Program-made: the position numbers and the translations under genes
Origin: Owenia fusiformis
Taxonomy: Eukaryota > Annelida > Polychaeta > Sabellida > Oweniidae
DNA length: 64,000 bases
Assembly: GCA_903813345.2 (NCBI GenBank)
Contig: CAIIXF020000003.1
Location: 21,466,931 to 21,530,930 of the forward strand
Direction of reading: 5' to 3'
Shown: positions 22,732-33,900 of the stretch, piece after piece
How the letters are laid out: each line of letters opens with the position of its first letter
Numbering within the stretch: position 1 is the first letter of the stretch
Notes under the pieces: model-generated
Seen by the model: only the letters and a program-made list of their open reading frames with translations
Told to the model about the DNA's origin: nothing
Databases searched by the model: none

Positions 22732-23775
22732 TCAGGTGTGTGGTGAAGCCATGGCCCGTTGGCCATCTTTAAGAAGTTGATCATTGGGGCGTATATATCG
22801 CCTGAATGAGTCTGATTTCCACCTGCCAAGTGTCATAATTAAACTATCTCCCAGGTGAGAATAAGCTGCACTTGATGCGGCGCCTATACGAAATGAATGT
22901 CCACTGAAGTGAGCCGGATCTAAGCCAATGTTATGTAAATGTTGTTTCATTGTACCGATAAAGCTGTCACGGCTTAATGTTGTGCCCTCCAGTGTGAGGA
23001 ACAGAGGTCCCGATGGGTTTGAAGAATGTTGTTTTTGCCTTACGTCGAGGTATAATTGCATAGCTTTAACCGCACATGTCACGGAATCCGGATTTGAATA
23101 AATGGGTATCGTGACGCCGTCGCCCGTACGATCGGTTTTAGATGACTTCAGGTGATATGTGAAATAGCCTTGGTACATTTTAATGTCCTGTAATAACACG
23201 ACGTTTTGCCCTGGTTGCGTTGTAAATTCTCCACATCTCAGAAATCCAAAGAAAGCCAATGTATAGACTGCCGTAAACATAATATTTTCGTACGGATCAA
23301 TGCGTTTCGTGACCAAGAATCTGCATAAAGTAGCGAGAATTTCATGAGTTATTGGGCGTCTTAGAGATTGTTTGTTATCCTGAAGCTTGAGTATCGTATT
23401 TAGGATCGTAGAAATCCGCGGCATGAGTGTCCCGTCAGCAAGATGGAAGGGGTTATTTATCCCAATACGCATGAACACGTATCTCAGTCCTGATAGGTAC
23501 AGTCGTATTGTTGAGTGCTTCAATCCCTTAAGATGACAATAAGATATGAAGCGCAGAACAATTGCTTCTGATATTGGAGGAATATTGTTGTGTGTGAATT
23601 CAACACCGTTAACCTTGAGGAATCCTAGATACGATTTATATCCCTCGTTATACACCTGTTTAGTTTTATGGCTGAGCGATAAGTCCCATAAATGATCCAA
23701 ATGCGCGTCGATAACACTCACTGCCAGATTACTTGCAGTGGGTTTGGACAGGGGCATGGTGCGGCGTCTGCCCAT
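22732..23775 (-). CDS. Ngaro tyrosine recombinase
   Basis: A 347-residue frame with a phage-integrase-like fold. An N-terminal core-binding part (about residues 25-120) is followed by a catalytic part. The box HSFRIGAASSAAYSH and the later GRWKSDSFRRYIR give the H-x-x-R and nucleophile tyrosine of the family. In DIRS-order elements this enzyme integrates a circular DNA intermediate without duplicating the target. Its start overlaps the end of the reverse transcriptase frame in another phase, as is common in the family. Confidence 0.88.
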   Translation of the reverse strand: MGRRRTMPLSKPTASNLAVSVIDAHLDHLWDLSLSHKTKQVYNEGYKSYLGFLKVNGVEFTHNNIPPISEAIVLRFISYCHLKGLKHSTIRLYLSGLRYVFMRIGINNPFHLADGTLMPRISTILNTILKLQDNKQSLRRPITHEILATLCRFLVTKRIDPYENIMFTAVYTLAFFGFLRCGEFTTQPGQNVVLLQDIKMYQGYFTYHLKSSKTDRTGDGVTIPIYSNPDSVTCAVKAMQLYLDVRQKQHSSNPSGPLFLTLEGTTLSRDSFIGTMKQHLHNIGLDPAHFSGHSFRIGAASSAAYSHLGDSLIMTLGRWKSDSFRRYIRPNDQLLKDGQRAMASPHT

Positions 23776-25337
23776 GGTACCAGCTCCTTGAAGCGATCTA
23801 TCTGCAAACGACTTAGACTGTCGGCGATATTGTTCGAATTGCCTTTAACGTGGCGAGCGTGAAAATGAAAATTACTTTCACAGGCTCGCCACGTAAGGTT
23901 GCGCATCAATTTCATGATAGGCAACACCTTGGACCGTCCTTTATTTATTATTGATACTGTTGCTTCATTGTCACACATGAACACGATGCTTTTCCGAGAC
24001 CAAAGACTCCCCCAGATGATGGCGGCCACGACAATGGGATATAGTTCTAAGAACGCAATGGAAAGATCATGGCACTCGATTGAAGGGAGTGTTTCGGGCC
24101 AAGGTTCGTAGAAATATGCCCCATTGTAGAAGCCGCCATGACCAAGGGAAGCTGCTGCGTCAGTATATAGGTGCATTTCATTTGATAATATTGGAACTTG
24201 TTCATAAAATAAATTCACTCCGTTCCAGTTCGTCAAAAATGTTTGCCACATTGTGAGATCCTCTCGACAATGCTTGTCGAGATATACGTGTTTAAATGGC
24301 GTGTCTACGGATGATGCAAGTTTATACAGATAAGATACAAAACTCCGTCCGGGCCTAATAACTCTCGAGGCGAATTGTAGGTGCCCGAGAAGTTGTAAGA
24401 GTTGTATTTTAGTACACGTTTTTTGCTTCGAAATAGTATTGATGAACGTTGAGATACGTTCTAATTTCTCGACCGGTAGCCTAGCTTCCATGTTACGTGA
24501 GTCTAATATAATCCCTAGATATTCGAGGCATGTAGTTGGTCCTACAACCTTATGCGGGGAAAGAGGGATATTTAACTTGTTAAACAACATGGTCATAATC
24601 GCCATGGTTCTGTGACCCTCTTCCCAACTTGACGTATTGATTGCCAGGTGATCATCCAATAAATGGATCAAGAAGTCGACATCGTATTTATTCTTGCCAA
24701 TCCATTCAACGGCTTGGGAAAGGGTATCATAGATCTTAGGGGAAGATCTACATCCGAAACTAAGCCGATGTGATACGTAATATTTATCCTTCCATTTGAT
24801 GCAGAACCAATGCCATTGTTCAGGTTTGACGGGAATAATTTTAAAAGCGTCTTTTACGTCCCATTTCGATAGTAACGCATTCCGCCCTTTAGATAAAATG
24901 CCTTTAATAGCAGTATCCAGAGTTACGTATTGCAGGCTGCATTTTTCCTTATCAATAAAATCGTTGATACTATAGTCCTGATCGTTATGGGGAGATGACA
25001 AGTCTATTATCATGCGTTTCTTTTTAGAGTATTTGCTTTCTGCTATTCCAATAGGGCTAACTCGAAAGTGCGCAAAAGGTGGTGTTACGAATGGGCCTAG
25101 TAAATATCCCTTAGATAATTCTGTATTCAGCAATTCTTCGACGATCTCTGGTTGCCGACGCGCTGATAATAAATTGTTACAGATTCTGTTGGGGATAGAG
25201 ATGCCTTCAGGTTGTTCTACTAGGGTGTCGAATCCATATTCGAGGCCGTTGCATAAGTAATTAACGAAATTCGCGTCGGGGTGGTGAATTAAATCCATTC
25301 GCAATTGAGGAATATTGATGGGGGTTGAAGCGTTCAT
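23718..25337 (-). CDS. Ngaro reverse transcriptase / RNase H
   Basis: A 539-residue frame. The reverse transcriptase part includes KWDVKDAFKIIPV (first catalytic aspartate region) and FLIHLLDDHLAI (the DD box), followed by the thumb and then RNase H with LYTDAAASLGHGG and FMCDNEATVSIINKG. The domain order without a DDE integrase, and the neighbouring recombinase, identify a DIRS-order element. It acts in cytoplasmic or nuclear copying of element RNA. Confidence 0.9.
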   Translation of the reverse strand: MNASTPINIPQLRMDLIHHPDANFVNYLCNGLEYGFDTLVEQPEGISIPNRICNNLLSARRQPEIVEELLNTELSKGYLLGPFVTPPFAHFRVSPIGIAESKYSKKKRMIIDLSSPHNDQDYSINDFIDKEKCSLQYVTLDTAIKGILSKGRNALLSKWDVKDAFKIIPVKPEQWHWFCIKWKDKYYVSHRLSFGCRSSPKIYDTLSQAVEWIGKNKYDVDFLIHLLDDHLAINTSSWEEGHRTMAIMTMLFNKLNIPLSPHKVVGPTTCLEYLGIILDSRNMEARLPVEKLERISTFINTISKQKTCTKIQLLQLLGHLQFASRVIRPGRSFVSYLYKLASSVDTPFKHVYLDKHCREDLTMWQTFLTNWNGVNLFYEQVPILSNEMHLYTDAAASLGHGGFYNGAYFYEPWPETLPSIECHDLSIAFLELYPIVVAAIIWGSLWSRKSIVFMCDNEATVSIINKGRSKVLPIMKLMRNLTWRACESNFHFHARHVKGNSNNIADSLSRLQIDRFKELVPWADAAPCPCPNPLQVIWQ

Positions 25338-25352
25338 GATGTCGGGAATCAG

Positions 25353-26363
25353 TCAATTTTTATTCTTTCCCTCGTTTTTCCTAGATGAACGAGAGGACGG
25401 GGAGATTTTCCTGCCTTCGGAATCTACGCGGACGTGAAGCCTGTAACAATCATCGTAATGACAGCCGCCTTCCGGGTTGAAGTTGTTGCAAACAGGTCTA
25501 GATCTTCCGCGTTCGTCTTCGGAGTATATCACTTTTCTGCCTTGTCTATCTGTGTTTTGTTTACCCCGTTTTGCCTCGGATTGTGATGTTTTTCCATTAT
25601 CGACATCAACGTGCTTTGAGTTGAGGACGAGCTGTAATAGGCGAGTGTCCACTTGTCCCCAGTCAACTTTGATTTGATGATTGATCCAAGCGGCGCACGC
25701 TCTTCCTGTGAATAACTTGTGGTATTCGTAGAATACGGCACCGTTTGTGTTGTGAATATCCAGAATATTGTACATGTATTGGCTAAGTTCATCGGCGCGG
25801 GAGGGGTAAGCGGCTAACATTATTCGCTTATACTTTTCGAAGGCCGTGATGAATTCTGCAATGGTGAGATGGCGCTTTAGTTTTGGGTCGTTATCCATAT
25901 TAACAGCCTTGAGCGTCAGTTTTCCGTCGGCCTCTGTATCCAGGGACGGGGCTTTTGATATCTCATAATACGGTATTAACAGACAAGCCATGTTGATGTA
26001 CTTTCCCGCGAGAATGGCCCGTTTTACACTCGGAGAAATTACATCAATCATCGGGATATCATTTGGATGGATACCTTTCTCGCCAAGTCCTCGTACGATT
26101 GTACTAGAAGATGCGTCCCAAGGCTCCAGGTTTCTCTCCGCCGATGACGAGGGTGTGGGCACCGGCGGGTCTGATGGTCCTGACGGGGCCTCTAGCTTGT
26201 CAACGAGAATGTTGACTGCCTTGGTTAGAGTCTCTACCGATTCCTTGAGATTACTATTAGTTGCCTCATTAGAGCTATCTGACGGCGTTTTCGCATACGG
26301 CTTCTCCACACTTTTCTTCTTTGTTTGTTTTTGATTTTTAGATTTTCCTCTAGTTGAAGGCAT
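25353..26363 (-). CDS. Ngaro Gag-like protein
   Basis: The frame is open from 26462, but the upstream part lies in repeat A1. I prefer the ATG at 26363 (MPSTRGKSKNQKQTKKK), giving a basic N-terminus, a variable middle, and a C-terminal finger CNNFNPEGGCHYDDCYRLH of C-x7-C-x4-C-x3-H type. A zinc finger near the C-terminus of the first frame is usual for Ngaro Gag-like proteins, which bind the element's RNA. Confidence 0.75.
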   Translation of the reverse strand: MPSTRGKSKNQKQTKKKSVEKPYAKTPSDSSNEATNSNLKESVETLTKAVNILVDKLEAPSGPSDPPVPTPSSSAERNLEPWDASSSTIVRGLGEKGIHPNDIPMIDVISPSVKRAILAGKYINMACLLIPYYEISKAPSLDTEADGKLTLKAVNMDNDPKLKRHLTIAEFITAFEKYKRIMLAAYPSRADELSQYMYNILDIHNTNGAVFYEYHKLFTGRACAAWINHQIKVDWGQVDTRLLQLVLNSKHVDVDNGKTSQSEAKRGKQNTDRQGRKVIYSEDERGRSRPVCNNFNPEGGCHYDDCYRLHVRVDSEGRKISPSSRSSRKNEGKNKN

Positions 26364-26390
26364 TGTTGAAATAATATTTTGGTTGATATA

Positions 26391-26576
26391 ATAGCTATGG
26401 ATAAATTGATGTTCGCTGGTCGCTAGGTTCAATCGAATAGAACGACTGTATCGTGTGTGCAACGGATAGAGTCACGTTCATCCATCCGAATGATTGACGT
26501 GAAGGCGGGGCATGAGAATCAGTATGAATATTTTTCAAGCTTCCTATAAACGATGCTTAACAATATTAAGCAACCA
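26391..26576 (-). repeat. Ngaro split direct repeat A1 (5' end)
   Basis: 186-bp 5'-terminal repeat of the element, identical by eye to 21621-21806. The right border of the insertion is after CAACCA. Confidence 0.85.
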
Positions 26577-27793
26577 AATAATTCGAAGTGATATGCATAT
26601 TTGCAAATGTTAAACTATACAGTTGTTGTTGTTAAATCATGTATTATTAGATGAGATAAATGTCAAGTGAATAATAAGACCGTAGCTACATAGAACGTCA
26701 TTCACTAGTAGAATAGTTTACTTATTCCATTTCAAATAATTATTGATGATGGGTGAATTGAATATTTATTTTAAAATATGAAATATACAGTACATCAAAA
26801 ACACCCTTCAAAAAGCATCCATGGTCTATAATGGACAATCGTCTGGACATATTTACATTGGCTAATGGCTACTGCCTTATGATTAAAGCTACTCGGTCAC
26901 CAAGTACCTGTAAAATTGTCACACTCAAGATATAGTAATATATGCAATTTTCAACTAATTTTGAATTAATTATAATAATATATGCAGTTGGTCTCATTAT
27001 TTGGAAATGTTTCAACGGCTTTATTCGGGTGGACCATATTATATTGAAAATATTGTATTCTGTTCAATAGATTCAGCTTCATTCTGTTGTTCAAGTTCAG
27101 TCAGTTCAACTCTTGGGATGAATTTAATTGCCTAATAAAGAATAAAATCTTAAATTTTGAGCCTGAAAAATTCAAATTTCTCCAGTGTCATCATCATCGT
27201 AATTATACTGATACTGAAAATGACATACATCTATAGACTGTGTCTTTTACTTCGCTCATTGCTCCTAGAGTATTCGCACCTTCACATACACCTGAGACTA
27301 ACATAAAATTGTTGATGATGGTCTCAGCATATACTGTACATACGAAACAGTGGAAGATGCCAATTTGTGAATTATGATAAAGAATACAATAAAATTATTT
27401 ATATTGCCTTTATTTACAATACAAATGTACATATATTTAATCATCATATTCATAAATAAATAAATGTTCAAAATTTACGATCTACTATACTAAGCACTGG
27501 ATGGACGCATTTTAAAATACTAGAATAGTAATATAATTTATTTGAGTATAAACTGTAATAATGTCTGTTGTGCAGATTCTTGAAAAAAATAGTTTGTATA
27601 TCAGTATCTAGTATAGCAGATAGATCTCAAGACAGATATACCACAGCTAACCTGCATCAATGCATTTCAACACTAAAATTATGTAATACCAGTGTAAACA
27701 AAATACACTGTACTAAAATTGTAGTGCTATAGTAACACTGCAAATATTGTAGTGCTAGTAACACTATATTATTGTAGTGCTCTTTACAATGTG
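26577..27793. other. Intergenic and RPGRIP1L 3' untranslated region
   Basis: AT-rich sequence between the retrotransposon and the RPGRIP1L stop. The minus-strand part nearest 27793 is the 3' UTR. No open frame of note. Confidence 0.5.
27410..27415 (-). terminator. Candidate polyadenylation signal for RPGRIP1L
   Basis: AATAAA on the minus strand about 380 nt after the stop codon. Another AATAAA lies nearer the stop, around 27538-27543, so the choice is uncertain. Confidence 0.35.
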
Positions 27794-27900
27794 CTATTGC
27801 TGTGCTTCATCCATTTCTTGTTGAATTGCAGCCAATGCAGCGTAACACTCTACTGTTAATCTCAATGATCCTATCACATCATCACCTTCAGCGTCATACA
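27794..27900 (-). CDS. RPGRIP1L: RPGRIP1L last exon
   Basis: Encodes [17 protein letters not shown] and QQEMDEAQQ-stop, matching the family C-terminus [20 protein letters not shown]. Confidence 0.93.
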
Positions 27901-30900
27901 CTGGAAAAATTAAACAAAATGTCTCTTATATTCAGGCGCCTGTTTCTTAAAATCATCGTCAATTATGATTCCAAGATTCAATTGTCTTTTTCGATAATTC
28001 CAGTCACTAGAATATCTAGGACAAACATTATAAGGTGTTAATCTCTATTATATAAAGTCATGAATTGCCATTAGCCTGACAAAAAAAAAATTAAAATACT
28101 ACATTTATCGTTAGAAAATAGTAATAGTATGTTCATTTATTTTACTGGAGACTGTTCAGATCCTCCCTTCTTGATTAAAAAATGGGGCTCACTTAAGCAC
28201 ACGCTTTGCTCGTCACGACATTTTTATTAGTAAACTTACATGGTACATCTTGATCAACAATATCATGCCCAGGTTTGAGAATATCATCTAGAAAGCTGAC
28301 ATAAGCAACACCTATGTCCTGACAGTCAGCGTTGGAATCTTCTTCTTCGTTTTCTGGAGGTTCAGATACAACAGTGAACCTTACCCTGCAGGGAAACACA
28401 CATGTTACATTCAAAGCAGTATAACATATCACCCAGGGAAACCAACTCTATATTAAAATAACGTGTTACATCCAAGGCCATATTATATCACCCGGTGAAC
28501 TTTTCCATACAGTAAACTAGAAAACAACTCATTGGAGTAGCAAATCCCAACGAACAAACTGTTCATAAATCTTAATGTGAAACAAAACAAAATTGTTCTG
28601 TTTATTTATGACACCTGGTGCATTTGTTCAAGTCTCCCTTTAATCTTAGAAGAGATGCTACAATATCAGGGAATTTGATAGTGTGTGTAGTGTGTTGTAC
28701 TGTACATATGACTCCATGTGCAATTTTGGCCATCAATGTATAACGAGTTAAATTATGTGTACATACAATCGGGGCCCAAGGAGGGGGTCAGGTCCAAGCC
28801 TTTTCAAAATAAGTTCTTGTTTCCTGGTCTTAAGAGAAGTGGGTAAAATATCCACCACTGAGCATACATTGAAATCAAAATTACATAGAATATATTTTAA
28901 AAATCTACTAACTTTCCTTCATTAGGGTCATCGGGTAGAAGCATGCTGGCTAGGTACTGTCTTACTTCAAAGTTCTCCTCGTAGTCAACATGGAACACTG
29001 CAAAAACAAATACATCATCAGTCACCAAGGTTACACACAGGCTTGCTATTCTACAGTCATGCACTCTTCATGTTAAAACAATTTTTAAGAATAATACAAA
29101 ACATATTTTCAGACCAGCGAAAAAGATATACTGTACGCCCGGTATTATTCGCGTGCGATTAACTTTCGCGCTTTTCGCGAGGGTGTTAAAATCGCGAAAA
29201 ATTATCGTCGCGAAATTGCCAATTAAATCCCCGGGAATTTGTTTTTACCCTGGGCTCTGATGCATTTCGTTTTGTCTACTAGTTTGGATCGAGTTATAGT
29301 ACTTAAATAGTACTGTGCAACTCCATGACTTTAAAATGCGCATGTGCGGCAATGAAAGAGCATGTGCGCACGATTGTTAACGTGATCGTAGCCTGCAATT
29401 TGATTGGACATCATATACTGGGGAATCCCCGAATACAATAAAATACAGTATTCGCGAAATTTGATAGCTGCGAAACCGTGTTTTCGCAAAATTCGCGAAA
29501 TTAAAGCTCGCGAATAATACCGGGCGTACAGTAGCCTAATTTTGATTGTTTTTTGTTGATATTGGTGTATTGTCTAGTTTTATTATTTTTTTAAAATGAA
29601 TAGATGGATGAACAGTTTTCTAGATATTTTGATGATAATATTTCTCAAGGTGCCCTCCTGCTCGCCTGCCCACCTATGAACACAAGACAAAAACAATGTA
29701 GCACTTCATAAGCATGATAAAATATTACCTTTCCTGAAATTGTAAGATGCTTCTCTGTTTGGTTTTGGTTTAGGTAAAGATACAGTTTCTAGTTCTTCAG
29801 GGGGATACTGTAGAAACCTGTATTCCACAAACAGCATTTGAACACTAGGGTCTGACATCACTGGGGAATCTTCATCTAGGCTCACACTTGAGATTGTGAT
29901 TATAACAACATTCGGGTTCTACAAATAACAGACAAGTCTTGATAAAATCAGTTTATTGACTTTTTAGCAATTTTGGTAATTTTATTCAATAACTAATAAT
30001 AAATGACTAATGTTAAGTTTTATGACTAATGACAGTTTCATTGGTTATTGTTTAATGTATACCATAGTCTTAACCCTATTAGTACTCTACAGTCCTTTTT
30101 GCTTGGTTGATGTTTAAAAACTGTATTTCAGTAAAAACATTTTGTATAAAAAAAATTGGGTTCCTAGTTCCAAGGACAGTATTTACCCCAGCCTGTGAGA
30201 CTGGCCTGGGGGGTGCAGGGGAGACTACTACCCCCTCGCTGTCAGACTCTCTCTCCAATGTCTCCCCATATGTATCAGCTAGACTATCCTGGGGGAGGTC
30301 TACCTCATCTCCAAGTGACGAATCTGAAACAGGAATACAATATTCCCCTAACAATATGTGATATTCCTGTATGTCTAGAAATCCAAATGATGAGGTGCAC
30401 TCATTGATAAGAAAAACTGTACATAATGAGGAATTATAATAATAACAATTCACTCTCACGTGTCAGATCTTCTTTGAAATACATTTCAAATACATGTCTT
30501 TACCATGCCATCCTGATGTCATTATTATATCATTACGATGTTATTTTTATATTCATTTTAGCATTAAGAGGCCACTCTGAAGAAGCTTATTCAATATTCA
30601 GCACTAAAAGTGAAACACATTCAACAATTACAGTATAAGAATCTATATTTAGGAGAAGGAATACCATTATATACATTGACCTACCCTCATCATCATCATC
30701 ACCTTGGTCACCAAACATTGTATCTGATTGTCCTGTTGCCATGGCTCCTGTTGCTACAACAATGTCATCATCACTGTCTTCTTCATCTTCCTCCTCGGGA
30801 GGTTGGGCAGCTTCTAAATAATAATGAAGGTGTAATATGTTAAAGGTGTATTACGTTATACATTTTGACTTCATTTTTTGAATCACACACTGATCTGTGA

Positions 30901-33900
30901 TGGTATGCAGTGCATCAGTTATGTAGCAATATATAGACTTTTGGCATAGTCTCTACTAAAAATATTTCTTACCTTGTGAATTTCCTTTTTATATTTACAA
31001 ATCTACTCAGAAATTTGATATGTGACTCAATAAAACATTGAGATCTCTATTAACACTATCTATTAATTATTTAGATTTAGATTTTCCAATAGCCTAGAAT
31101 ACTTCAATTCAAAAATGAATCAAACCTTTAGACTTTTTCTTGTCCTTCTTGTCTTTCTTACTGTCTTCTTTCCCTGTAAGAAGAGATAGTTGATAAATTA
31201 TATGTGAGTGTTTTGTACACACACAATTTATTACAATCCTATTACAGCAAGACAGTGATGTTCAAAATTCTACATAACTTGGATATAATGAACTTGTTGG
31301 CTTTCACTGTTATCATTCTTATTGTTATATCTAGAGTAATCATGGTAAAATGTTTAATCTAATTTGAATTAATTAATTCCTACTAAAAATAAACTACCTG
31401 TAGAATGATTTTAGTGATAATTACAAACGAGGCAGTTACATGCAAAATGTCACCACCTGACATTAATATTACAGATGCGGAGCCTCAAACACCAACCGCT
31501 GCCAAGAATGTTGGAGACTTTAACAATATGTCACCACTTCTGGTGGCGACATAAAAACTACATTTCAATGGTGATCAACTTGGAATGTGAAACTAGGTGT
31601 AGACCACACAAGGTCAAGGTCACGATCAAGACAAGGCCATGTGTAAAATCCATACATGATTAGAATAAGCAAATATCAGATTGTGAACTGGCTAGTATAA
31701 AAATAAATCACAATTAATTAATATTTAGTTAGTTACATACTTTATTGTCAAACTATGATACATAAATTATACATCAACTGACACTTGGATGACAGTGACA
31801 GGATTACTTTGATGACAGTTTAAAATTTAAGATATTACAATGCATGTACTGAATACATATGTGTCAAGAACAATTCCACTACAAACAGAAACCAAACATG
31901 TTTTCATTAATTCAAGACAGCCACCTGCAGACCTGTAAAAAGTAAAGTTAATTGATTTAGTAGGCTACTTATTCACATTAGAAAAATCATCAAATCAAAA
32001 AACAAGAAACAAAACACAACTAAAGTTATAACTATGAAAACATAAACAGTGAAGACACTCCACACAAACACTGTGAGTTGGTGAAAATACCTTTGTTTTT
32101 ACTAAACAAGCCTTTGAAGGTGAATTTTCCCTTTTTCTTTTTATCTGAATGAGAACTGTCCTGGGAGCCTTCCTGGGAAACATCATCCGCTTCATTTTCC
32201 CTTTTCTTGTTCTTCTCATCCTTTCCTTCTTTTTTCTTGCCTGAACCCTTTTCCTTTGCTTCTTTCTTGGAAGGGGATGGAGACCGCCCAAATAAAGACT
32301 TTTTCTCCTTCTTCCCTTTAGATTTTTCTTCAGCTGGTGGTGTTTTATCAGAATCAGCTTCCAAAGATTTTGATTCTTGTTTTGATTTTTTAGGGTTGAT
32401 CCTCATTCCAGGATCAGTTGTCTCAAGTGTGTCATCTCCATCATCCAGTGTGTCATTTCCATCCCCCTGTGTGTCATCAAGCTCAGACACAGAGGACACT
32501 GTGAACGTTGTATCAGAGGCCTCGGTTAGACTAAGTGATGTTTTTGCGAGATCTCCCTCATCTTCTTCTAAGCCAAATTACATATACAAGTTAATTGGTT
32601 ATTATGATACAGAGATATGATTTTTATCCACCTGTGAATACAAATATTTTCTCATCAGAAAATGACAAATTATTGATATCCATAAGTTGATAAAAATCAT
32701 AAGAAAGAATAACTCTTTATTTTTTCAGATAAGTCTATGTACCTAAGTATATTGTAAACTCTATGTCTATATTATATGCTCTTTTTCTATGTTTCATACT
32801 CTATGTCTATTATGTCAAAACCTACATTCTAGTTAAAGCATCTGAAGTTTCTAGCATGTCTAATATTTAACATACTGCCCCAGTATATTGAGTTTAACTG
32901 AACCTAGGAAAGCAATCAGCTTCAAATCAACTTTGTATAGTCAATACCTTCTTCTTTGGTGGTTTTCTTTGATTCTTTATCAGATTTTGCATTCTGCTTT
33001 TTTAGGAGTGCCTTTCGCATCACTTCTTTTGCTTTTTTCACCTCCTGATCTGAAGAGCTCTCTTCTGTTTTATTGTTTTCTGTCCCTGAGCAAAGCAGAT
33101 ACAAAATAAGCCATGCATGGAAGCATATAATGTAATTGCAACACAATACATAAGATAAAAATATGTGTAAAAACTCAACCATACATTCTAACAAAAGAGC
33201 AAGAGCTAATTTTTGGAGTTATATCCCAAGAGAATGAACCATTTACATATTTGATATTTCACATTTATCATATTTAGAAGTTTTCGTCAATATATGTGAT
33301 CAAAACAAAAATTCAAAATCTAGTGCTATTAAAACAGACATATGTATGAGAAAAGTTTCCCAAGAATCAAATCACTCTTCTATCAGCACCCAGTGTAAAA
33401 AGCTACAAAATAGTTTTCAAAAAGAGTGTAGGGCAAAGGCGATAGAAACGATGTTCTTAGAAAGATGGCAGTCCAGTCTATATATCTATCTTCCCTTTGA
33501 GATAACATATGGACTGCACTACTGTCATCTTTGTATCGGACTAAAACCTCTCCTGCTCTCTTGACATGAGGTGGACGTGCAATAATAAAATGATCATCCT
33601 TTCAATGCAAAAAAAATAACAGCTTAACATAAAAATAAATTAAAATAAGAAGCAATTAAGCAAAGATGATGAACACAGAACTAGCAACATATCATCAAAT
33701 ACATAGAAACACAGAGACCAAGTTAAACACTGAATCAATATCAGAAATAAATCACTTTTTCATACAAAGTAGTATGTATATGGTATATAACCTTCTGAAA
33801 ATAATTTCTTTTGTATGTCATGTTTCTCTTCTAGGCTCTCTCTTAACTCTAAAATAAAACTTCATGAATTATCAATCAACAAATTAATTCATCAATGATC

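Larger units (their letters stand above)
20890..26576 (-). mobile_element. Ngaro-type (DIRS order) tyrosine-recombinase retrotransposon
   Basis: Read on the minus strand, the order is A1 (26576-26391), three long open frames, B1 (22420-21806), A2 (21806-21621), then B2 (21504-20890). This split direct repeat arrangement A1-ORFs-B1-A2-B2 is the signature of Ngaro and related elements, which integrate with a tyrosine recombinase instead of a DDE integrase. Two B copies of 615 bp and two A copies of 186 bp show no difference I could see, so insertion looks recent. The element looks whole. It lies antisense to, and just after, the Pif-like gene. Confidence 0.88.

Noticed and set aside
32207-32620. 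Plus-strand Phe/Ser-rich frame of 137 codons
   Set aside because: It is the antisense shadow of the Lys/Glu-rich RPGRIP1L exon 19.
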